From Saxidomus purpurata (Eukaryota > Mollusca > Bivalvia > Venerida > Veneridae): a stretch of DNA of 64,000 nt. The number at the start of each line of letters is the position of its first letter. Position 1 is the stretch's first letter. Below the pieces are notes generated by a model that saw nothing but the letters and a program-made list of their open reading frames with translations, was not told the DNA's origin and did not search any database. This document shows, one piece after another, positions 1 through 14,300 of the stretch. The translations under genes and the position numbers were made by a program. The stretch is taken from positions 29,434,781 through 29,498,780 of the forward strand of contig JAFMSR010000003.1 in NCBI GenBank assembly GCA_022818135.1, given 5' to 3'.

Positions 1-960
1 TTCCTTAATAAAATATAACAGGAACATAACTAAGTAAAAATCCAGATTTGCCAAGTTGAATGTACACCATAACATTTCTTCATTTATTTGTATCAGTTTC
101 ACTATATATTTTGAAGTTGAAGAACTAATTCAAATGAGTTATTGAAATAAGAATTAAAAGGAGACCGAGGTAAAGTTATTCGTTGTGTAAATATAAACTG
201 GTTTTGGTGAAAAATTAATTTATTATATATAATAAATATATTTATACCATGAATTACCATATTTCGGTCTCCTTTTACAAATGTGGTTTTCATTTCAAAG
301 GATACATGCAATCCAGTTCATGAAAAAAATGAGGTAAAACTGACTTGTAGTAATTTGAAACTGTATTTTCATTTTAACTACAACATTTTATGAAATATAA
401 GTACATGGTAAATATTTAACTTGTGGAAAACCTTAGATCCCGATATGTGTATAAACGCATTTATACAAGGCATGCCCTACTTGCCCATGAAATCATCTTT
501 TGGACGACCTCTAAGATACAAACGCGAGTGATATAATTTTTATGTTCAGATTCGCATACCATTTCATCGACCTTTCTTATTTCTCTCACAAATAAAACGA
601 CATTCATTTTGCAAATTATTCATAATTATACTACGACAACCTTGACAGTATGGGAAAAGCCGAAAGGCAATTCTTTTAAAGTCGTTTGATAAAGAGCACT
701 CTCGGCAAAATGAGATACAATCTTGAGAGAAAATGCAGAAACGTTTTTAAGACTACTACTAATGCAAGATCAGTGTTGTTTTTGACCAAGAAATATACAA
801 TTTGATCTGAAATATCATTCTCGGAGACAACATTGCATATATGACCAGTCACGAAAATCATACAATTTTATCGTTATAAATGACTATTTCAACCAGTCAT
901 TAAAATAATTGTTGTTGGTGTATGATATAGAAACATAGATATAGATGAATCTTACTTTAC
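1..960. other. No recognisable feature
   Basis: AT-rich sequence with only short, unsupported open frames on both strands. If the eroded receptor copy at 965-1303 once had a downstream (TM6 to C-terminus) exon, it should lie here on the minus strand, but I could not recognise one. Confidence 0.5.
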
Positions 961-964
961 ATTT

Positions 965-1303
965 CACGACCTCTTTCGGTGCCTTTGTTTTTGATTTGTA
1001 TTTAGTTTTCTAGTTAACTCAAGTGAACCACTAGTGTACGTTTTATTTGTTAATTACCATGGGGAAGACAAAAAATAGGAATGTTGATATCTGGAAAGCA
1101 TATGTTATCCCTTGATGCCACTTTTAATAGCGCGGGATAAAGTCGAACTTTGTAAGTTTGTGGTTTGAGCTACATACCATTTAACTGTGAAAGCATATAT
1201 ATAAATGATCGATCATTAAGTCATTCCTCCGCGAAATATTTGAAAATAGACCGTGTTTTTCCTATACTCCAAAGATTCCGTTTGATTTTGTTGAAATACC
1301 TGA
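965..1303 (-). pseudogene. Eroded paralog of the receptor exon at 54622-55263
   Basis: Read side by side, this segment follows the plus-strand sequence of the intact receptor exon (54768-55265). Shared blocks include ggaaagcatatg with the surrounding ggaagacaaaaaa motif, tagcgcgggataaa, ttcaactgtga (here tttaactgtga) and gatttgaaaata (here tatttgaaaata). The match covers TM3, part of TM4, TM5 and the third intracellular loop. About 130-140 bp corresponding to TM4/extracellular loop 2 (roughly 54930-55060) are missing, and the frame is broken by many indels and substitutions. Similarity appears to run up to the splice acceptor (intact copy gacctgaaatg, here tacctgatacg near 1298-1308), which favours a genomic duplicate over a processed one. 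It is in the same orientation as the intact gene, 54 kb away. No product is expected. The ends are approximate. Confidence 0.8.
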
Positions 1304-1950
1304 TACGAAACCAAAATAGGCTTAGCAATTTTCTGTAAATTATTAGACTCCCGACAAAAAAACTTTCTTTATTAGTTTATTCTTATAAGGTTTTGTTTAA
1401 TTTCGATTTTGCAATATGTCGTCGTTTCATATTTCATGAATCGTCTAACGGCACCCAATCCCTTATGAAAGAAAGAGACACCTTTTATCGGTACCTTTTG
1501 ACATCCTTGTGGAGCAAGGTGTCTTGCTCAAGGACAACCATTGACTACATCCTTTCAATTGTAGGTCCTTTAAAACAAATCTTAAAATCGTATGTTTTTG
1601 CCTTATGGTAAATTTACCCGTTCTACAAACAGTAAGACACACATTGCATTGGAAGTGTATGGTAATGGTAGATAAGGTTTGATGTAGAGAGTACCCCCAT
1701 ATGACTTTCTATGCACTTTTCAGTCCGTTCTCATTGTGAGCTACAAACTGACAAAACAGTGATACTGAAATTTTGAAGGTTTTTTCAGAAGTCTAAGAAG
1801 TATAAGGTTGACTTTGAGAATAATTTAGTTATTCGCAGCTTCGTTAAACGTTCGGAAATGCTTTTAAATTTAAAGATTTAAATTAAAATTCTACTGAAGC
1901 GTATAAAGGTCGCCAGTTGCTAGATAATAATATAAATTTGATGCGAAAAT
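1304..1950. other. No recognisable feature
   Basis: Unique-looking AT-rich DNA. The 72-codon open frame at 1393-1611 has no recognisable domain and no splice-site context that convinced me. Confidence 0.4.
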
Positions 1951-2650
1951 ATAGCTCTACCTAGCCTGCCTACCTGTCTGTCTGTCCTCATTTACCATCT
2001 GAACACTCCAGAGACCATATTTAAAGTACAATCGTCATGAAAGTTTGTATTAATGATCTCTCGACAAAGATTGAAACCAGGACACGTGGGGTCAAATCCT
2101 AGATCACCATGTCAAATAATAGAAACATCTTTTAAATATTGTAGAACCCACATTTTGTACCCGATCATCCGTAAAATTTGTAGATGTTTGTCTTGGTGAA
2201 ATATACATGTAATAGGTCAAGATAGAAACTGTGATACGTATTCAAAACCTAGTTCATCAGGTAAAATAATAAAGACCCTGTGATCACTCCAGAAGCTTAA
2301 ATTGCACGTAATCGTCCTGGAATGTCTTAAAAAAAATGCTAGGTCAAGTTTTAAATTGGGTCACCAGGGATCAACATCTAGATACAAGGTGAACTCATAG
2401 ACATTCAAGAATTCACATTTTGGACTAAATCGACTTGAAAATTAGTCAGACCGTTTTTTTATGAACACTAAGTAAAGTTTTAAACTGGGTCTTGTGACGT
2501 CAAATATGTAGGACTTCGGCTTAAATTATTAAAAAAAACTACCAACATTACAGAAGCCACATTTGACACACATGAACGAAACTTTATCTTGATGAACTTT
2601 ATTCAAGACATCTGGTCAAAAGTTCATTGATTTTAGACCTACGTTTGGAC
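1950..2650. repeat. Diverged modular repeat array, unit about 120-145 bp
   Basis: After a short pyrimidine-rich lead (cctacctgtctgtctgtcc), related modules recur. Each has a core like aggtcaagttttaaactggg followed by a gtcaccaggt-like block and a ccacattttg block. The ccacattt-like cores fall near 2148, 2292, 2413 and 2557. This is a heavily decayed version of the modular repeats common in molluscan genomes. No coding content. Confidence 0.65.
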
Positions 2651-5600
2651 TGTGTGACTGTTTCGCGAAGAGACTTTAAAAATTGTCAACGGTTGGCTTT
2701 GATCATGACTTTAGATCTACTTTTTGTCTTTTGGTGCGATACGGGTAGTATTCAGGTGAACGATATAGGACCATTCTTGTGACTAAATACAGCCAAGAGG
2801 TACAGAGTAAATTGAAAACAACGAATATACTTCAGATAAGGATTTGATTTGCCAAACAATATGTGTCGGGCTCGGAAAAAGTCTCTTTAGTAACTATTTT
2901 AGCAAGAAATGATATTGTGATAGCTATTGGACGTCTAACGTGTTACGAAAACAAACCGATCTGTTATTAAACAGTTGTATTATTTTTTCATGGCATAACG
3001 CACAATTGTAAAATATTATCAAGCAAAGTCAACATATTTCCACACACATGTCTAGTTGACAGAAACAGTAAATATCGACCATCATAGGCTTCCGTAAAAA
3101 TCTTAATCTTGCTAAGAGTATGGTATAAATCTTCAAATATGTTGATAATCTATTGATCCACTTTAAATAGTTAGACCTTGTCCACTTACCAGGCATACGT
3201 GCCTTAAATGAAAAATCTTTGTTTTAGGATTTTAGTTAAAATAAATGGTCAACGATGTTTTCCGGTATTAATTCTATTTAATCAATGTAGGTCATGTCTG
3301 TGAATTTACTGTATCTAGACGACCCTGATTAACAGGAAAAGAACTTGTCCTGATTAAACGTCTTCCGCAAACACATAAAATTAAATAATCAATAAATCCA
3401 GTACATGTCGCTGTAATTGGATCACGGTTCCGTATTTAGCAGCAAGATATATATTTTTTAATGGTGTTATTCTACTGTCTCTAGGTATCAACTCTTTGCT
3501 TCTGATAAGATTTATGTCAAAAGACATAAACGGCACTACAAATTTTATTTGCAGATGAAATACGACAGATTCAGTTGCAAAGTATACCATGGAATTTAAA
3601 ACATGCAATTTTCATTCAAGACGTACGTCTTTTACATGTATTAACACGCTCGTGGTCTAGTCCTAGCATATTGATTCATCTCCCTATACTGACGAAAAAT
3701 CTAAATTTAATGTTAACAGTTACAACTATTCAATGGTCTCGTTTTCATCTTAGATGCTGTCTGAGAATAGCACTGATGTTCAGTGAAAGTTGACAACATT
3801 CCGACAGTTTGTTGAATTAAGCAAAATGTTTGTACTCTACTCAAGCCTGAATGTCCAACCACACACGACCTTTTTGAGGCTGACAATAAAATTATATTGT
3901 GTTTCGATGAAAGTCTTCGCACAAAGTTCAGCAAGAAAGCCTAGAAATGCGCGAACTTACAGCATCTTTGGGTTCCATGATCACAAGGCGCTACCCATAT
4001 GGTCACAAGGATAACAAATTATAAATCGGTATCCAAATGCTTCATTTGGAAAGATTCTTACTTTCTGCAATGTTTTTGTACGGTTGATTTGTTTGAACTT
4101 GAGACTTAAGCTCAATAACAAAGCAGGCAGTCGAAATTTAAGTAACCACCGTTTACTATTATCACTAAGGCCCTTGTACTTCGATTGACTCCTAACGAAA
4201 TAGTAGAAAAATAAATGGTCATACAAGCGACTTTAATCCTCATTCAGTTTCATTTTAAGGCGGTTCAAAGTATGAAACTATTTTCATTGTGATGAATATT
4301 TTGTATATTATTTTACATATACTCAATTTAAAAATTCTTTCTCTGAGTTTAATGTGTTGTATCTCGGCTACAGAAGACTGTAAATAGGGTTAATTAGTTT
4401 AGTTTATGTCTGGATTTGTCATGGTTTTGTTCTTAACGGTTTTTGTATGGTTTCTGTTGACGTATCTCTCCATTTACTTGATAACCTGCAATAATTGTCA
4501 ATACTTCAGCAATATGTATATAGTTCGATGTCGATTTTCTATCACAAAGCGACTATTTACATGGCGATGCTTGCAGGTAGGAATCATTTATATTATTCAG
4601 TATAACACGCTTTACTGAAGTTTTGTTTACTGCAGTGCGCTTTAAATCTGGGGTGGCAAATGTTGCCTTTTCATGTGTTTTGAATTGACAGTGTCTTAAA
4701 TTGGCACAAATTACACCAGCCGCCGAAACAAAACATTGACACAAAATGCAACACCCTTAATCAACTCCTGGGAAGGTACTCTAACATAACTCAAACTGTA
4801 TGACATTTATGATGACACTTCATAGTGAAATTAACACATTTTCGCGGTTGTTCGCTTAAATATAATTAATATTATCAATAATCTAAAATAACCGTAAATT
4901 TCTTGAAAATTCATATTGCGGATGACCAAATGCATAGATTTAATAGTATTTAATTTATAACTAAGCATTAACCACACAATTCATACTAGACTTTTAACGA
5001 TACATAAAATCAGCTAAAGTTTTGACAACACAAATTATTTACCTCAAAGCGTATACTATGGGAACCAACGAAAGCATTAGCATAATCCATAGCTATCTTT
5101 GGAATACACTGCGTGATGACGTTTGCAGTCGCACTTCAAGTACTTCCCTTTTCGATGGCCAAGTCGTCATTTTAACAATATTATTTTAGCCATAAACAGT
5201 GATATCCTTGACATATCTGACAGAAATGCTTATAGAAAAGATAAAAACCTGACGTAAGATCCACAAATAAAATGGTATCAATAGTTTATTGTTATGTTGT
5301 TATTATTATTATTTCTTTATGCAATGGTTTTGTTCAATTAGAGCAAGACGAAGACTACTTCAATTTTATGTTACATTAACAACTGGAATAACAGTAAGTC
5401 CTTTAATTGAAAAATAGTTGATATAAAACTTAAACGGCTTTATAAACATAAAATTAAGTAAAGTTTAAAAATTGTGGCAAATTTCATCCCTAATTTACAT
5501 TATTCTGCAAAATCAAACTGGTGATTGAACAACTGATTTAACAAGACCGTGACATGTCGAATGAAATAATCTTTTAGATGGTTTTCTGCTGGAAAATGTT

Positions 5601-8029
5601 TGCAACCAACTTTAGATTTTTATGAGGTCGTTTTGTTATAACGATTTCTCAATCTTTAGTTGCTCTTTAGTTGTATGCCTATAACTGTCTTGTTTATGTT
5701 CCATCCTATAGCATTCAATTGACCTTTGCATTTTTTGTTTACTAACTAAGTCATTAAGGACAATTATTGTTTAAGTACGTTTTTAGTACGGATTAGGTCA
5801 AGGTGACGCATGTTTGCATTTATAAGGTCAGTCACAGCACTGACATAGCCCGTACTCCTGACCTTGAAGACTAAAAATTGATTGCTGGATGATGCAAAGA
5901 TCAACTGTACTGGAACTTTATGCTGCAAAACCCACTCACAAAACAAATGATCGTTTACACTTTTTTATCAAATGTCCAGTTTGTTAACATTTTATTCCTT
6001 CTACAAATAGTGGTAGTGTCGTTAGGCGAGACACGTGACATATAATGAACATGGCTTCTTTCTCCAAAGCAATTAATATAAGTTGCAAGAACTTTCCCGC
6101 AATCGAAAGTAAATAAATTGTTATATAATTAAGTCCTCACTTGTTAAGTGACATATATTTTATTATCGGTTGCGTGAGTACTGGATATTAAATCGCATAT
6201 AACACGCCACTTACAGAACAAAGCGTCTTCAATATGAGAAAAAAGCACTCATTGTTTCAGTCGCTACGTCTCCTTTAAACTACGTGCTATTTAAATCTAA
6301 TTTTAATCGTAAAATGGCGTGGGCTATAATAATTTTTGTGAATTAAGTTAATTTAATGGTGTTCGGTTGGAGTTAAGTACAATTGTTTTTGTTATAAAAG
6401 AAGTACCGTAACGTGGGTGTTCCAAGAATATTCCTATTGTAGTTTTAAACTAGTTTGTTTGAAGCCAAAAGGAAAAACAACCTGTACTATACATACACAA
6501 TTAATCCAAAGCAGTCTTCTCTAAGCTCTGTTACACCTGCTATCATGTTATATAATCCGTTACTCTAGTGTATTGATCCAATGCAATGTTTAAAAGCAAA
6601 AAGGCGAAAATCGAAATTGTGACCCGTTATGCTAGAAACTATTTAATAATTAATTTGTTACGTCTTTCAACGGGAGCTTACAACATGATTTACTCGAAAT
6701 CTAAACATAAGAACTTTTAGAAAAGAAAGTTAGTTTTTTACAAAAAAATGTTGAATGTATATCAAAACTGTATTTACATAGTGTATACATGTGTTTATTT
6801 TTTTTTATGGACCAAGGCTTTACGTGCAATCTTAATAAAGACAAATATGATATATTATCTACTTATTTCTCATCCTCGAAATGTACTTTGTTGTTTAAAA
6901 AATGAGAAAACTAGTTTGGTTTCTTTTTTATCTAACGACAAAATCGAGTGACAGTATGACACACCATTGTGTCAGTTTTTGCGGCAGCGAAGCGAAAGCT
7001 ACTCATAATCCATAAGATGGTGAAGAAATAGCTTGTTAAAAATACGTTAAAGGCAACGAAAGACTGATTTGCTTCCTTAATTTCTAATGTATCATCTCTT
7101 CCTGGAAAAAAAAATACAATTCAACAAGGAAGTAAATTGATTCAACGTATACGAGACAATAATTGTCCGGAGACAGTTCGCTGAACTAAAGAAGTTCAAC
7201 CTTGCAGTGTAGCTCTAAAAGACATGATAGAGGGTCACATACCATTCATTCCTGTGAAATGATAAGGAAGATATATTTTATATGTAGAGAGCCATACTGA
7301 CAGACAGACATACAGGCCTCAAGACGACAATTTATGCCGATACAATACAGGCGTTACCAATCCCACCAGGAGGATAGGCATCCCTTACCAAGTATTTTAG
7401 TCGTTAAATCTTTGTGTTGTGAAAACCTTTGCTTAATTTTAAGAGAAAGTACATTCTAATGATTGCCGATAACAACAACTGACAGTATAAAAATATTAAT
7501 TCATGAAAGCTTTTGAAAAGGAAATAAACCACTATATTTCTACTGTCGGTCATCCGTATAGGCTTCGTTGAAATATATGAAAGTCTTTAATTATTTGAAA
7601 CAGAAAATGCATTTTAATGAATACTTATGTATGTAAGAATGATCAACAACATGCGCAAGTCTTTCCTACATACATATAGAAAGATTATGCACATTGATTC
7701 TCCGTTGCTGCTCGAGCCTCTCAAGAATGGAAGAGCACTCTATATGGAGCGGATAAAATGCACAATCACCGGGCAAGTACTCGACACTTACCGGTCACCG
7801 TAACTGACAACCACGTACGAATAACGGACTAGAACCGGCCAAAACAAATGTGAAAGTATAACACACGAGAAACTGACAATCGTTCTTTGTTCTGGTCACA
7901 TGACGAAGAAAACGGATATAAAAAGGTTGGTGTATTCGAACGAGAAACACATCTTCAGGCTCTAGTTGTGTTCACACCAATTTCTGTATTCTTCAAATGC
8001 ATTTGTAACTGCAAATTATCTAAGATGCA
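2651..8029. other. Intergenic, nothing recognised apart from one short repeat copy
   Basis: About 5.4 kb with no supported gene. Short open frames (for example 3790-4014, 3981-4226 and 6748-6951) have no recognisable motifs and overlap one another on opposite strands. A partial dispersed repeat lies at 5187-5232 and is listed separately. Confidence 0.45.
5187..5232 (+). repeat. Partial copy of dispersed repeat M3
   Basis: The block agccataaacagtgatatcc and the following catatctgacag are shared with 63343-63390, differing at only a few positions. The longer family relation (about 170 bp) is seen between 20155-20310 and 63232-63410. Confidence 0.7.
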
Positions 8030-8480
8030 CACAATGCCTGACAAAGGCGGATCAAAATTTAGACCGCTCGGGTGGTCAATTGATTTTACATAGGCTTTTA
8101 TAGGAAAATTATTAAAACTCCTTTTCAATGAAATCAAAAGTCCTAGAGCTTAGATAGTTAGCAGGCCATTGCCTATTAGACCTCTACCAAGATTGTTTTA
8201 ATATTGTCCCCGAGGTCAAAATTGACCACGCCCGAATGTCACTTGATTTTACATAGGCTTATATAGGAAAAACTTTAAAAATCTTCTTCTCTGAAACTGC
8301 AAGGCCTAAAGCTTAGATATTTGCATCATCTTGCCACCAGTGACTTTCTTAGCAACCATTGACATCCTAAGCAGCTTACAACAGCTGTGTTTGGCAATCA
8401 CTGCCTTATTTAAGTGCACTGGTACTTATGTGAGCGATATAAGGCCATCATGACCCTCTTGTTCAATTACCAATATGTAC
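8030..8480 (+). repeat. Modular repeat with 163-bp unit
   Basis: Two modules share gattttacataggctt (8082 and 8245) and a preceding gtcaaaatt/gaccac block, giving a period of 163 bp. The distal end, gtgagcgatataaggccatc, is the reverse complement of the start of the array at 60576, so the two arrays are one family in opposite orientations. Confidence 0.75.
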
Positions 8481-11267
8481 CTATGTTATAAATTTTCAGC
8501 TGCTGATTATTCGCCCCTAATGTCATGAAACAGTCAAGGAACACAACAATGGAAAGTAAACAAGGCAACTTCTTTGTACAAGTGTTCATTTCAGATACAA
8601 ATAATGGTGTGCCGGTTAGTTAAATATGATACATGTTTAATACAAGTAAATGTTGTGTTTTAGAAATAGGTATATTATTGAAGATCTGTTTTCACTTACG
8701 TTAAATAAAATTCTGTAGCATCTTTAATTAAACTTCATGTTAGTACCAGAAAAAGAATTTGATTGCCCATATATTATTATCCCCTGAAAAGGAACAGGGA
8801 TATTGTTTTGGCATTGTCCTTCTGTCCTTCTGTCCAAGCTTACGTATAGATACTTACGTGGCTAAGAATATAATATGCAACTGTTAAATCTTTTCATTTT
8901 ATCCCTGCCAAATGAGTCGTATAATTTTGAAGTAACTATATCAACAAAAAGACTGCCATTTCAATGTGTTATTTTTAAGTAATTATTACAGACACCCTTG
9001 GAACTTTTGCTCCGTGAAAAGAACTCGTAAACAAGCAGCATTTGTCAAAAATAAGATTATGGCAATCAAATAGTAACCCTATGGGGTTTATACCGAGGAT
9101 AATACGCGGTCTAAGAGTCCTGTAATAACAAGAAGTGTAAAATTGCACGCTAAAGCGAATGTCTGAGGGGCATCTTACATCTCATTATCGAATCCAATGT
9201 TTCGTTTAAGGTGTTTAATTTTCCATTATAAGCTGTCACATAATTATGATGAAAGTCACATGTATATAGCAACCAATATTACTAAAGCGACAGCATTCTT
9301 ATTCTTGTACACTTTACGTTATACTTTTATGAAGAGGCAATGAACCAATTTTAGTACACGTGTGTCTGCGCATCTGTGCAGTCATTAGAAGAGGTGATTT
9401 TTTGTTGTTTATATGGAAAGATGTTTGTTATAGAAAAACCAGTTTATGCTGCCTTGAAGACATTCCTTTGAAAACTTTGAGACTATTATAATGGCTATTA
9501 AATACCATTAGATTTTAGCAAATTCTACTAGATTTGTATCTTGCACGACTGTTGTTGTAACAAATAATATGCATGTAGTGACGGTTCTAAAAGGTTAATA
9601 ACATATGCAAACCAATATTGTTTCGAAGCAAGTATGCTATAAAATAGCAAGGGAACATTTTAACTGTTGAACAACGCTTATTTTGTGACTTACTTTTATC
9701 CAGGTTTGTACGTTATGTACATTACCCTTTAACCTGAAAGTTGTCTTAAAAGGGCCTCGTGTTCGACATTTAAACAAATTGCATACATTAGAGAAATTAC
9801 TACACTGGTGACAAAACTCAACATCCGTGGTAACATGGATGCTGATTATAAGGTGACAAAATACTACAGACAGCTGTATTTGTAGTGAAAAAGCGCCATA
9901 CCTTAGGACATAATGCTCGCGTATATCAAAGTTACAAAAAAAGCGGAACAACGCAAGAGCTAAATCATTTTGTAATATCTTGCAGGTTTTTTCTTAGTGT
10001 GCTTTATAATACAGTTATGGTCCTCTCTTGAAAAATAAAGACATGATAAGACATCCTTCCTACATTCAAAACTATTTAAGTAATTATAAAATATGCTTTT
10101 TAATATATGAACATAAGCTTTTGATCACTTCCCTTTTACGCAGCATTTAATCTCGTAAATGTTATCTCGAATTACAGACGCATAAGTATTGATAGCAACC
10201 TTCAAACTTCTGTGATAAAAAAACAACACAAAAACATAACCCCGACTCATCCTTCTCCATAATGTGTCACACGTTCTGTTAAATGTTATCTTGAAGTACA
10301 GACGCAGAACTTCTCCTATTGAAAACAAAAGCAAAACGGTGACATTGTTGTGATACAAAAGACTTTCAAATTAATGCGTTCTGTCCTCCCACGAGGATTA
10401 AAAAGAAGAATGTATCGCTGTCTGCAAAATCTCATATTTGCATGTTGGCTCTTTTACATTGCACTGGGATGTGAAAAGGAAATGTTTTATCTAGTTTTAT
10501 ATTAAAAGCTGTGATGAGCATTCAGACTTCACTATTTGCATTTCATTCATTTTTTTTTAATTAGTTAGACAGGGTGTCTCATCTTAAAGAGTCTTGCAGA
10601 TGTTGTCAATGTTTTACAAGTCCTTGTTTGACTTTTTATTTCTAAAATTTCATTTCATTGTTTATCTTCATATTTGTGTTAGTTTAACATATCGACCAAC
10701 ATAACATTGTCATAGCTTAGAGAAAGATGGTGTTTGGAAGAGACAAAACTTAGCACACATTATTCATTTCTCTTTGAAATCATACGATTATAAGCAAAGA
10801 GATGAAAAAAATTGCAAGCATGGATCATGCTAGTTTTCATTCACCGCAGCCGAGGTTCAAGATGACTATTTAATACGTGGTGAGTAAAAGATGCGTATGG
10901 AAACTATAAGCAATAGATCGAACAATGTGTCTCTCTTCATTATAAAATTGAGAGTACTTATTAGATGAAAACTGTATAAACAGTCAATTTTTCTGGAAAA
11001 GCTCTAAGAGTATGTCGTTTGTAAAGGTTGAGCTGTCGTTCGTTTCATAGAGGGTGCAATCTAATATACGCTGGTAAAAAATAGAAAAAAGCGCTTTTCA
11101 CGTTTAATTGTACACTACACCTAGAAAAAAGTGATATATGATTGCTTTTTCCACTAACACAAACTTTGACATTATAGAAACGAAACGAGTCGACTGAATA
11201 TTCTTTTATGGCCTTTTTAGACATATATGATATTGTCTTAGCTAATTTTTTCCCGTTCGTAATAAGT
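8481..11267. other. Intergenic, little recognised
   Basis: A fragment near 8770-8830 (cccctgaaaaggaacaggga, then gtccttctgtcc) looks like the end of a common molluscan repeat. The 104-codon open frame on the minus strand at 9637-9951 has no recognisable motif. Nothing else stands out except the short duplication at 10150-10310. Confidence 0.4.
10150..10310. repeat. Short local duplication, period about 123 bp
   Basis: The block aaatgttatctcgaattaca near 10156 recurs as aaatgttatcttgaagtaca near 10279, each followed by gacgca. Two imperfect units only. Confidence 0.6.
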
Positions 11268-11365
11268 CTGCCTCCGTGGTGTAATGGATAAAGTCGATTG
11301 TTCAAACACTATTGTGTACGTGCACTTTTAGAAACCATGAGTTCGAATCCCATCAACACCCATTT
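11268..11365 (+). repeat. tRNA-like (possible SINE head or tRNA pseudogene)
   Basis: An A-box-like tggtgtaatgg (from about 11276) and a good B-box, gttcgaatccc (from about 11341), are followed by caacaccca and a T-run that could end Pol III transcription. The A-to-B spacing is longer than in a normal tRNA and the outer ends do not pair as an acceptor stem, so I do not call a functional tRNA. Confidence 0.45.
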
Positions 11366-14300
11366 TTTTTAAAACTTTTTTTCTGCTGTTTTAATAATCA
11401 TTTTTAATTTTTTAAGAATATTTTACGGCAAATAATCATAAAAATCTTCATTCATGTCAAATTAATAAGGATAATGGTAATGAAAAATTAAGACATACCA
11501 GAAACGGTCTATAGAGCATTCCTGGACATACTGTATAAATATTATTTGATAACAGTAAAGTTTCGATACTACAGGTCAGTCAGTAGATGTGGTGTCGTGT
11601 CAGGTTTTGCTTGTTCAACCAGAATTGGTTCCCTCGAGTTCTTTTGGGGCCATGCCTCAATATCAATTATCACCAATTTTCAAAATATTTACATGGGATT
11701 TTTGTTTGTTGGCCCGCTGTGATACTTTGTATCACAGTTTTTCTTGTTCTTAATCTATTACGCATTCAAGGTTCAAGAATTGACTATCTCTCACATGCAG
11801 AGTGGTTTTGAATGGATATCGTTTTTAGTAAACGGTAGGATATATTGTGAAAAGACAAAAATTTTGTAGGTTTTCATTACACAAACCCTGCATTAGTTTA
11901 TTAGTTTTCTGTTTAATAAACAGCACATATTGTGAAAAATGCTCTATGATACTGTCTTGAAAAGGTTGTGAGTCTGTAAGCTCATGCTAAAGGGAAATAA
12001 CTTCTTTGAAATAACACGACAGCTAAAATATCAGAAATTAGGTTTTACATCATTTATATTTTACACTGTAAACAGACATCACGAAATCATGAGAGGGAAG
12101 TTGAAACAGTATGCGTAATGGAAACAAACTTGTTTTGCTCAAAGGAAAAACAATGTATGTATACGTAAGAATGCTTCAAGACTGTCTAGACTATATCGTA
12201 ATATCTAAGTACACTATCATCATATCAAAGTAGAACTTTGTTTTAAAAAAGAGCACCCTTTATTATATGACATGTACCTTTTATTGCATCAGCATTTTAA
12301 GTGAAAAAATATGTAAGTGCATTAAAACATAATCGTCATTGATTTCGTCAATATAGATTACATTCTGAATATCATATCAGAGGTGACTTTTAGCTATTTT
12401 TGAGATCTTTCTAAAAAATATTGCACCATTCAAAACAAACCAATTCATATTTAAACTTGTAAACTATCGGGTAAAATGAAATATTAACATAATTGTAGAA
12501 ACAATTTTTCATTTTATTTAAAAATTGGGTACCGGTGTATCAATGTGAACATATGTATGTAGTATGCTGTTAGTTTAAAATAATTATGAAATGCCAAGCG
12601 ACACAATAGAAGATGCATAAAACGTATTTAAATAAAAAAAACTTATTTAGAGCGACAAGCTTATCTGAAAGCAAATGCGATGGTCATCAAATACATAGAG
12701 AGAAATGTGTCACTAAAGTTTAATTATGTACAGCACAATCAAAATAATTTTACCACGTGCTTCTCTGACGGATCGTCCCGTACGAGCTTCAATGACACTG
12801 AAGTCAAACTTAACTTATACAATATAATATATTTCGTTGCTCTATATTCATTATATGATAGCGATCCACACGGAACCCTTCCCTTTTAGCTGTCTTAAGA
12901 TTTAATGACGCTTTCAGACATGTTTCGTAAACAACATGCAGTTATCTTGAGAAGTAGATTGCACTTCATTACATTTTTTCTTAAATACCACTAAATACAT
13001 TATATGTAAACAGTAAAATTACCTAGAAAGTATTTGTCTCTAAAATACCCGTCAAACCTCGGAGAGAAAATCAAACAGAATTGTTACCTGCAATAATTTC
13101 AGCATGTTATTCGGTCATATCACATGAGTTTTAATCATGTCAGAGAACCAGAGTAGCTATTATTCTATCATTTTTAAATCTAATATAATATGAACAAGTA
13201 ATAGAGACACCAGCAAAGAAATGCATCGCTTTTGGCATTTAAGAATGTTTACCAAATTATGTTTTTTTTTTCAATTAGATTTGCTTTAGGTGTTTTTGTT
13301 AGCATAAATGTGCCGAAGGCTCTGTGTTAGCTTTTAGTACAGGCTGGTTGTCCAGCGGAATGTCATCAAACCTGCTTTGTAGCAGCATTACATTGACTTT
13401 AAATAGCGTCTCCTGTTACTAAGAATAGAACAAAATCTTCTTTTCATGAACCATATATTATCTACTGTATAGTACCACATAACTGCAGACTTTGAGAAAA
13501 AGGTAACCATTCGAATCTGCGACTAGCGGATTTGGTATCCTTGAAGACACGTTACACTTTTGTCTCGGAGACTATTTTTATTATCACACTGCATTTAAAA
13601 AAAAATGAATGAAAAAGTAATGTTTGTAATGTTTAAGGAAAGTCAGTGAATTAAATTGGTCAAAGCTATTCAGCTATTGGCTCGCGTTTAACAATATAGG
13701 GAACGGTTGTACATTTGTTTATTTCATTTAGACGGCTTTGATTCACAGAGAAATCATCTATTTTAAATGAGCTACTCCCTCATACAAACGTAATGAAGGT
13801 AATCTTTAATGCTCAAGGAACGCCGTATTCTGTAGTTCTGTCTTTACAGTAGCATTTTACTAGTTTTATTCTAGATTCTACAGTCTCGCAATAAAAAGAG
13901 TTCGTTCCTATACTACAATTTTGAACAAGAAATATGTTTAAAACCATACAAGTGTCACTAGATTATATCTATATATTCTTTTCGAAAATGGCACAATAGT
14001 CATTGTTTCTTGTGCGTTAACTGGAAGTTTTATCAATTTGACAACAGTTGATATGGAGAGCAAGTTGATATGCCGACGGTTGCAACATATGTGACCTTTG
14101 TATATCAACAGCCACTGACATATTGGTTTGAAACTATAAAGACCTGAGTTATGTCTATTGTCTAGTAAAAGCTTAGGTAGCAAACTCCTACAGCCTCGAG
14201 ATAGAAACATGTTCTTGGATTATCTGTATATTTTATCTTCAAGTTAAAGTATTTATGACTTTTGTGTCTTTGACTTTGTAGTTTAAGCTCGTTCTCGGCA

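Noticed and set aside
676..861. Minus-strand frame considered as a remnant of the receptor paralog's TM6/TM7 region
   Set aside because: No alignable match to the corresponding part of the intact receptor.
9637..9951. 104-codon open frame on the minus strand
   Set aside because: No motif recognised, composition like surrounding AT-rich DNA, no supporting signals.
11268..11365. Possible tRNA gene with intron
   Set aside because: Acceptor ends are not complementary and the arm spacing is wrong; kept as tRNA-like.
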